In this document: positions 13,580-17,082 of the stretch, in pieces | Position numbering within the stretch: position 1 is the stretch's first letter | Layout of the letters: every line of letters starts with the position of its first letter | NCBI GenBank assembly: GCA_022712235.1 | Contig: JALAGW010000356.1 | Coordinates: 1-17,082 of the forward strand | Length of the DNA stretch: 17,082 nucleotides | From: Brevundimonas sp. | Lineage (GTDB): Bacteria; Pseudomonadota; Alphaproteobacteria; Caulobacterales; Caulobacteraceae | Reading direction: 5' to 3' | Program-made: the position numbers and the translations under genes | The notes under the pieces: model-generated | The model's input: the letters and a program-made list of their open reading frames with translations, nothing else | The model's database searches: none | Told to the model about the DNA's origin: nothing

Positions 13580-14482
13580 ATGATCCAGCAAGCCTTCCTC
13601 CGTCGCGCCCTTGTCGGCGCAGCGCTCGCGCTGAGCGCACTCCTGTCGAGCGCGGCGACGGCCCAGACGCCGTCATCGCCCCGCCCGGCACTGTGGGTGC
13701 TGAGTGACGCGGATTCGACCGTCTACCTGTTCGGCACAATCCATTTCATGCGACCAGACACCAACTGGCGGACTGACGAAGTAGCGGCGGCGCTGGCGGC
13801 GTCTCAGTCGCTGGTGCTCGAGGTCTCCGATCCCGAAGACCAGGCCGCGGTCGTTCCGCTGATCCAGCAGTACGGCAGATCGCCCGAGCGACCTCTCTCC
13901 ACCCTCCTGAGCCCTGATGAGTTTAAGCGCTTTGACTCCGCCGCCAGCGCGCTCGGCGCGTCGGGGGCTCAGATTGACACCCTCAGGCCTTGGCTCGCCG
14001 GCGTGATGCTGTCGGCCGCCATTCCGGCGCGGGGTGGGTTCGATGCGGCTTCCGGCGTGGACGTCCTTCTCCGCGCGGACGCCAAGCGTGCAGGGTTGCC
14101 GCTCAAGGGGCTGGAGACTCCCGAGGACCAAATCCGAATGCTCTCGGGTTTCCCTGAAGACGGCCAGCTTGCCTTCCTGCGCAACACCCTCGACACGTTT
14201 GACCAGGCGCCCACCGAACTGGCGCAACTGGCGGACGCCTGGGGCCGAGGCGATGTCGACAGGATCGCCGACGTTACGCTTGACCCAATGAGGACGCGCA
14301 GTCCTGCGGTTTATCAAACCGTGATCGTTGAGAGAAACCGTCGCTGGGCGGGTCAGATCGCCCAGATGCTGGATGGCTCAGGCACGACATTTGTCGCCGT
14401 GGGCGCGCTGCATCTCGCAGGAGACCATAGCGTTCAGGACTTCCTACGCCAGGGCGGGTTTGCAGCGGTTCGCATTCAATGA
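13580..14482 (+). CDS. Secreted TraB/GumN-family protein
   Basis: A 300-residue protein with a good signal peptide (two arginines, then LVGAALALSALLSSAATAQ), so it is exported to the periplasm. Family marks: VYLFGTIHFM near the N-terminus with the GxxH motif (Gly52-His55), LVLEVSDPEDQ, GVDVLL, KGLETPEDQI (Glu179) and a second GxxH in VGALHLAGDHSV (Gly275-His278). The TraB/GumN family is related to the Tiki proteases, in which two GxxH motifs and a glutamate hold a metal; all are present, so metal-dependent peptidase activity is possible. ATG at 13580 is preferred over the in-frame ATG at 13562 because GGAGA (13568-13572) stands seven bases before it. Confidence 0.88.
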   Translation: MIQQAFLRRALVGAALALSALLSSAATAQTPSSPRPALWVLSDADSTVYLFGTIHFMRPDTNWRTDEVAAALAASQSLVLEVSDPEDQAAVVPLIQQYGRSPERPLSTLLSPDEFKRFDSAASALGASGAQIDTLRPWLAGVMLSAAIPARGGFDAASGVDVLLRADAKRAGLPLKGLETPEDQIRMLSGFPEDGQLAFLRNTLDTFDQAPTELAQLADAWGRGDVDRIADVTLDPMRTRSPAVYQTVIVERNRRWAGQIAQMLDGSGTTFVAVGALHLAGDHSVQDFLRQGGFAAVRIQ

Positions 14483-14490
14483 GGACGGAC

Positions 14491-14512
14491 GAGGGCCGTT
14501 AGCGCGGCCCTC
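14491..14512 (+). terminator. Hairpin after the TraB/GumN gene
   Basis: GAGGGCCG-TTAGCG-CGGCCCTC is a perfect 8-bp GC-rich stem with a six-base loop, eight bases after the stop codon. No T-run follows, but position and strength make it a likely transcription end. Confidence 0.7.
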
Positions 14513-14522
14513 ACCAGTCATT

Positions 14523-14583
14523 GCATTCCGATGTGGCTAGCTTTCACCGCAGGGTCCGCAATGGGTCGAAAGTGGCCGAATGC
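14523..14583. repeat. Palindromic intergenic repeat, copy C, in a long inverted structure
   Basis: Outer arms GCATTC (14523-14528) and GAATGC (14578-14583) are perfect inverses. Inside, GGCTAGCTTTC faces GAAAGTGGCC with one bulge and a G-T pair. The right half, GTCCGCAATGGGTCGAAAGTGG, resembles the core of copies A and B (GTCTGCAACGGGTGGAAAGCGG). The whole could fold into a long hairpin. Confidence 0.55.
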
Positions 14584-14911
14584 TTCCGAGCGAGAAGCCG
14601 ACGTTCCCTAGCCCAAGTTGCACAGCTGAACGTCGCTTTCCTGGCGGTTAGTGGATGTCCGCTCCTGGCGCGTCGCCGACATCAGCGCGAATAGGCGAGG
14701 ACACCTGACCATAAGCCGACGAAGCCCCTCCGGTGGGGCAAGAATGACGAACCCTCTTGGGAGGACTCATCAATGCGACCGCCCGACGGGAAGATGGCTC
14801 TTGTCATGATGCCCCATCGGCATCCATGCCGCTACGAGCACTCGGAGTGCAAGGTCTGCCTTGTTCACCATGCAGGAGTCCTGGATACATCGCGACGGGC
14901 GCGGGCTCGGC

Positions 14912-16153
14912 TCAGATCAGTGCGAAGGCGACCCCGCTTGCGGCGGTCAGGGCAACGACTATCCATGGTGTGCACTTCCACACCGTCAACAGAACGAAGC
15001 CGGCCAGCGCCACGAGGAAGTCGATCGGACTCAGGATCGCGCTGGTTCCTACTGGGGTATAGAGGGCGAAAGCGAGAATGCCGACGACCGCCGCGTTCGC
15101 ACCGCGCATCGCCGCCTGGGCCGCCGGTCGGGCGCGCAGCAGGCTCCAGAACGGCAGCACGCCTGTCACCAGCAGCAATCCCGGCGCGAAGATCGCCACG
15201 AGACAAAGGGCGGCCCCAGCGAGTCCATTCGGAGAAGGCTCCATCACGGCGCCCAGATAGGCGGCGAAGGTGAAAAGCGGCCCCGGGACGGCTTGGGCTG
15301 CGCCATAGCCCGCAAGAAAGCCATTGGAATCGATCCAGCCGGGCTGCACCACGCCTTCTTCGAGCAGGGGCAGAACGACGTGACCGCCTCCGAAAACGAA
15401 GGCGCCGGCTCGATAGAAGACGTCCAGCAAGGCGACGCCGTGGAACCCTGTCGCCATGGAGGCGAGCGGTAGGCCCGCCAGAAGCAGAAGGAACAGGACC
15501 AGGGCCCCTGCGCCGGCGCGCCGTGAAATCGGGAAGCTTGCAGTCGCCCCTGGCGCGGCGGTCGTCGTGCGGCAAAGGCGCAGCCCCGCCAGACCGCCGA
15601 GGACGATAGCGACGATCTGGCCTGTCGCTCCGCCGAGCAACATCAGGATTACAACAGCGGCTAGGCCGATGACTGCTCTTTGCCAATCAGGGGTCAGGGT
15701 GCGGGCCATCCCCCAGACCGCCTGAGCGACCACAGCCACGGCCACCAGCTTCAGTCCATGAAGCAGGCCCATTCCAACTGGCCCGTGGAGCGAGGCTGCG
15801 CCCATGGCGAACAAGACCAGAAGCGCGGCGGACGGCAGCGTGAAGGCGCACCATGCCGCAACGCCACCCAATGGGCCGGCGCGCCACAAGCCCAAGGCGT
15901 AGCCCACTTGGCTGGAGGCCGGCCCTGGCAGGAATTGGCACATGGCGACCAGGTCGGCGTATCCGGCTTCATCGATCCAACGGCGTCGAGCGACCAACTC
16001 GTTCCGGAAATAGCCGAGGTGCGCGACGGGGCCGCCGAACGACGTGAGGCCGAGTTTGAGGAAGACCGCGAAGACCTCTGCCGGCGAGCCGGTCAGGGGC
16101 GCGCTCAGGCGTCTGTGGGCTGCTTTGGATTCGCCGCTGATTTCCGTGGCCAT
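14912..16153 (-). CDS. chrA: Chromate transporter ChrA, long two-domain form
   Basis: A 413-residue inner-membrane protein of the CHR family, which expels chromate from the cytoplasm. It has the full two-domain length. Domain 1 carries FLKLGLTSFGGPVAHLGYFR (31-50) and QFLPGPASSQVGYALG (73-88); domain 2 repeats them as RAGAFVFGGGHVVLPLLEE (248-266) and QAVPGPLFTFAAYLG (287-301). Between are multiple helices and a short linker (about 195-215). ATG at 16153 is chosen because an earlier in-frame ATG at 16219 would overlap the end of arsH; a GGAGA sits very close to the start. It follows arsH by 22 bases on the same strand, so it is the last gene of an arsenic-type operon. Sulfate or other oxyanions are possible alternative substrates. 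Confidence 0.92.
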   Translation of the reverse strand: MATEISGESKAAHRRLSAPLTGSPAEVFAVFLKLGLTSFGGPVAHLGYFRNELVARRRWIDEAGYADLVAMCQFLPGPASSQVGYALGLWRAGPLGGVAAWCAFTLPSAALLVLFAMGAASLHGPVGMGLLHGLKLVAVAVVAQAVWGMARTLTPDWQRAVIGLAAVVILMLLGGATGQIVAIVLGGLAGLRLCRTTTAAPGATASFPISRRAGAGALVLFLLLLAGLPLASMATGFHGVALLDVFYRAGAFVFGGGHVVLPLLEEGVVQPGWIDSNGFLAGYGAAQAVPGPLFTFAAYLGAVMEPSPNGLAGAALCLVAIFAPGLLLVTGVLPFWSLLRARPAAQAAMRGANAAVVGILAFALYTPVGTSAILSPIDFLVALAGFVLLTVWKCTPWIVVALTAASGVAFALI

Positions 16154-16175
16154 TCTCCAGCAATCCAGTCTGATG

Positions 16176-16922
16176 CTACGCAGACCTGATCGCGATCGCT
16201 GACAGGTCATTGGCCGCATCGATCGGCACGCCCGACGCCTTTCGCTCGGAATAGCGATCCACCAACTGACCTGCGTGCCACCGCGTCAAGACGGTGAAGC
16301 GCACCAGTTCCTCCATCACATCGACGATGCGATCGTAGTAGCTGGACGGCTTCATGCGGCCGTCGTCGTCGAACTCCAGGAAGGCCTTGGCGACGCTGGA
16401 CTGGTTGGGGATGGTGATCATCCGCATCCAGCGGCCGAGCAGGCGCAGGGTGTTGACCGCGTTGAAACTCTGCGAGCCGCCGGAGACCTGCATGACGGCA
16501 AGGGTGCGGCCCTGAGTCGGGCGCATACCGCCCATGCTCAGCGGCAGGTGATCGATCTGAAGCTTCATGATCCCCGAAATCTGGCCGTGGCGTTCGGGGC
16601 TGCTCCAGACCATGCCCTCCGACCACAGGGCATGCTCGCGCAGTTCGTGGACGGCGGGATGATCGTCGTAGTCGACCTGATCGGTCAGCGGCAGGTCGGA
16701 CGGATCGAAGATGCGCGTTTCGCAGCCCATGAAGCGCAGCAGGCGAGCGGCCTCCTCGACGCATAGCCGGGAATAGGAGCGGTCGCGCAGTGAGCCGTAG
16801 AGCAGCAGGATGCGGGGCGGATGATCGTGCGGGCCGAGGCCGAGCGCGGGGCGGCTGGACAGATAAGCTGGGTCGAGCGCGGGCAGGTGGTCGGGATCAG
16901 GCAGGTCGCGAAGGCGGGTCAT
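16176..16922 (-). CDS. arsH: ArsH, NADPH-dependent FMN reductase / organoarsenical oxidase
   Basis: A 248-residue cytoplasmic flavoprotein. ArsH oxidises trivalent methylated and aromatic arsenicals to less toxic pentavalent forms and can reduce other substrates with NADPH, including quinones and some metals. The flavodoxin-like FMN phosphate loop is YGSLRDRSYSR (42-52). The family blocks WSSPERHGQISGIMKLQIDH, RTLAVMQVSGGSQSFNAVN, RMITIPNQSSVAKAF and MKPSSYYDRIVDVMEELVRF are nearly invariant in ArsH. ATG at 16922 overlaps the stop of arsN2 (ATGA); the in-frame ATG at 16967 lies inside that gene and is less likely. Upstream genes of the operon lie beyond the window. Confidence 0.95.
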   Translation of the reverse strand: MTRLRDLPDPDHLPALDPAYLSSRPALGLGPHDHPPRILLLYGSLRDRSYSRLCVEEAARLLRFMGCETRIFDPSDLPLTDQVDYDDHPAVHELREHALWSEGMVWSSPERHGQISGIMKLQIDHLPLSMGGMRPTQGRTLAVMQVSGGSQSFNAVNTLRLLGRWMRMITIPNQSSVAKAFLEFDDDGRMKPSSYYDRIVDVMEELVRFTVLTRWHAGQLVDRYSERKASGVPIDAANDLSAIAIRSA

Positions 16923-17082
16923 CGGGCGCGCAGTTCCTTGAACATGAAGGCCGCCGAGGCCGGGCACAGGCCGCGGAACTGCCGGGAGGCGGCGACTGAG
17001 GGCGGCGCGGCTGACCGAAGGGCGACCGAATAGCCGTGTCGCTGGAAGAAGGCGGCGGCCGAGGTCGTGAGCAGATAGAGAC
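16919..17082 (-). CDS. arsN2: Arsenic resistance GNAT acetyltransferase ArsN2-like, C-terminal 53 residues
   Basis: The minus-strand frame ending at the TGA at 16921-16919 is open to the window edge and reads LYLLTTSAAAFFQRHGYSVA, then LRSAAPPSVAASRQFRGLCP, then ASAAFMFKELRAR. The LYLLTT..A..FF.R.GY segment is the last conserved part of a GNAT acetyltransferase fold, and the FRGLCPASAAFM tail is characteristic of ArsN2-type proteins found in ars operons. Related ArsN1 enzymes acetylate the amino group of organo-arsenical antibiotics such as arsinothricin; the substrate of ArsN2 is less sure. The acetyl-CoA loop lies outside the window, so activity cannot be judged. It overlaps arsH by four bases. 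Confidence 0.75.
   Translation of the reverse strand, partial: LYLLTTSAAAFFQRHGYSVALRSAAPPSVAASRQFRGLCPASAAFMFKELRAR

Larger units (their letters stand above)
14483..14911. other. 429-base gene-poor spacer with repeats
   Basis: No established gene between the TraB/GumN stop and the chrA stop. It contains the terminator hairpin at 14491-14512 and an imperfect long palindrome holding repeat copy C (14523-14583). A possible decayed inverted copy lies at 14629-14662 (AACGTCGCTTTCCTGG ... GGATGTCCGC), and a GCCCC-TCCGGT-GGGGC hairpin at 14724-14739. A reading frame opens at 14773 after GGGAGG but soon runs antisense into chrA. Confidence 0.5.

Overview
The window looks like a chromosomal segment of a high-GC alphaproteobacterium, most likely Caulobacteraceae and possibly Brevundimonas. 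This is inferred from the GC-rich codon use, Caulobacter-style GCTA-type promoter elements, and the protein families present; no marker gene settles it. Base composition looks very GC-rich in the flanks (about 1-5.9 kb and 14.9-17.1 kb). It looks somewhat lower and more mixed between about 6.2 and 13 kb, where the accessory genes sit. This was judged by eye, not computed.

Left part (1-5.9 kb), housekeeping and envelope genes: the 5' part of dapE (lysine/peptidoglycan precursor synthesis, minus strand) diverges from a cupin gene coupled to an MFS exporter (plus strand). These converge on three minus-strand genes: a ketosteroid-isomerase homologue with all three catalytic residues, a DUF885-like metallopeptidase lipoprotein, and a small alanine-rich secreted or lipoprotein. 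A tRNA-Arg(CCG) follows. Next is a two-gene minus-strand unit: a previously easy-to-miss 39-residue glycine-zipper membrane peptide, translationally coupled to an unrecognised lipoprotein. It diverges from a small XRE regulator across a perfect inverted repeat that is probably the operator.

Middle part (6.2-13.4 kb), accessory genes: a three-gene, ATGA/GTGA-overlapping operon encodes a TolC-type outer-membrane factor, an HlyD-type adaptor and a 762-residue protein made of two fused ABC-2 permease halves. No ATPase is encoded in the window. A compact tyrosine recombinase, a small three-helix membrane protein on the opposite strand, and an SdpR-type ArsR repressor coupled to an SdpI-like membrane protein follow. 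The intergenic spaces here carry copies of a palindromic repeat with a GTGGAAAGCGGACG-like core.

Right part (13.5-17.1 kb): a secreted TraB/GumN-family protein on the plus strand ends at a strong hairpin. A 429-base gene-poor spacer with repeats follows. The window ends in a minus-strand toxic-oxyanion operon, arsN2 (partial) - arsH - chrA, which suggests joint resistance to organo-arsenicals and chromate.

The most interesting candidates are the ATPase-less fused ABC-2 tripartite exporter, the XRE/glycine-zipper peptide/lipoprotein module with its operator, the probably leaderless SdpR/SdpI-like pair, and the dispersed intergenic palindromes with two mutually exclusive hairpins.
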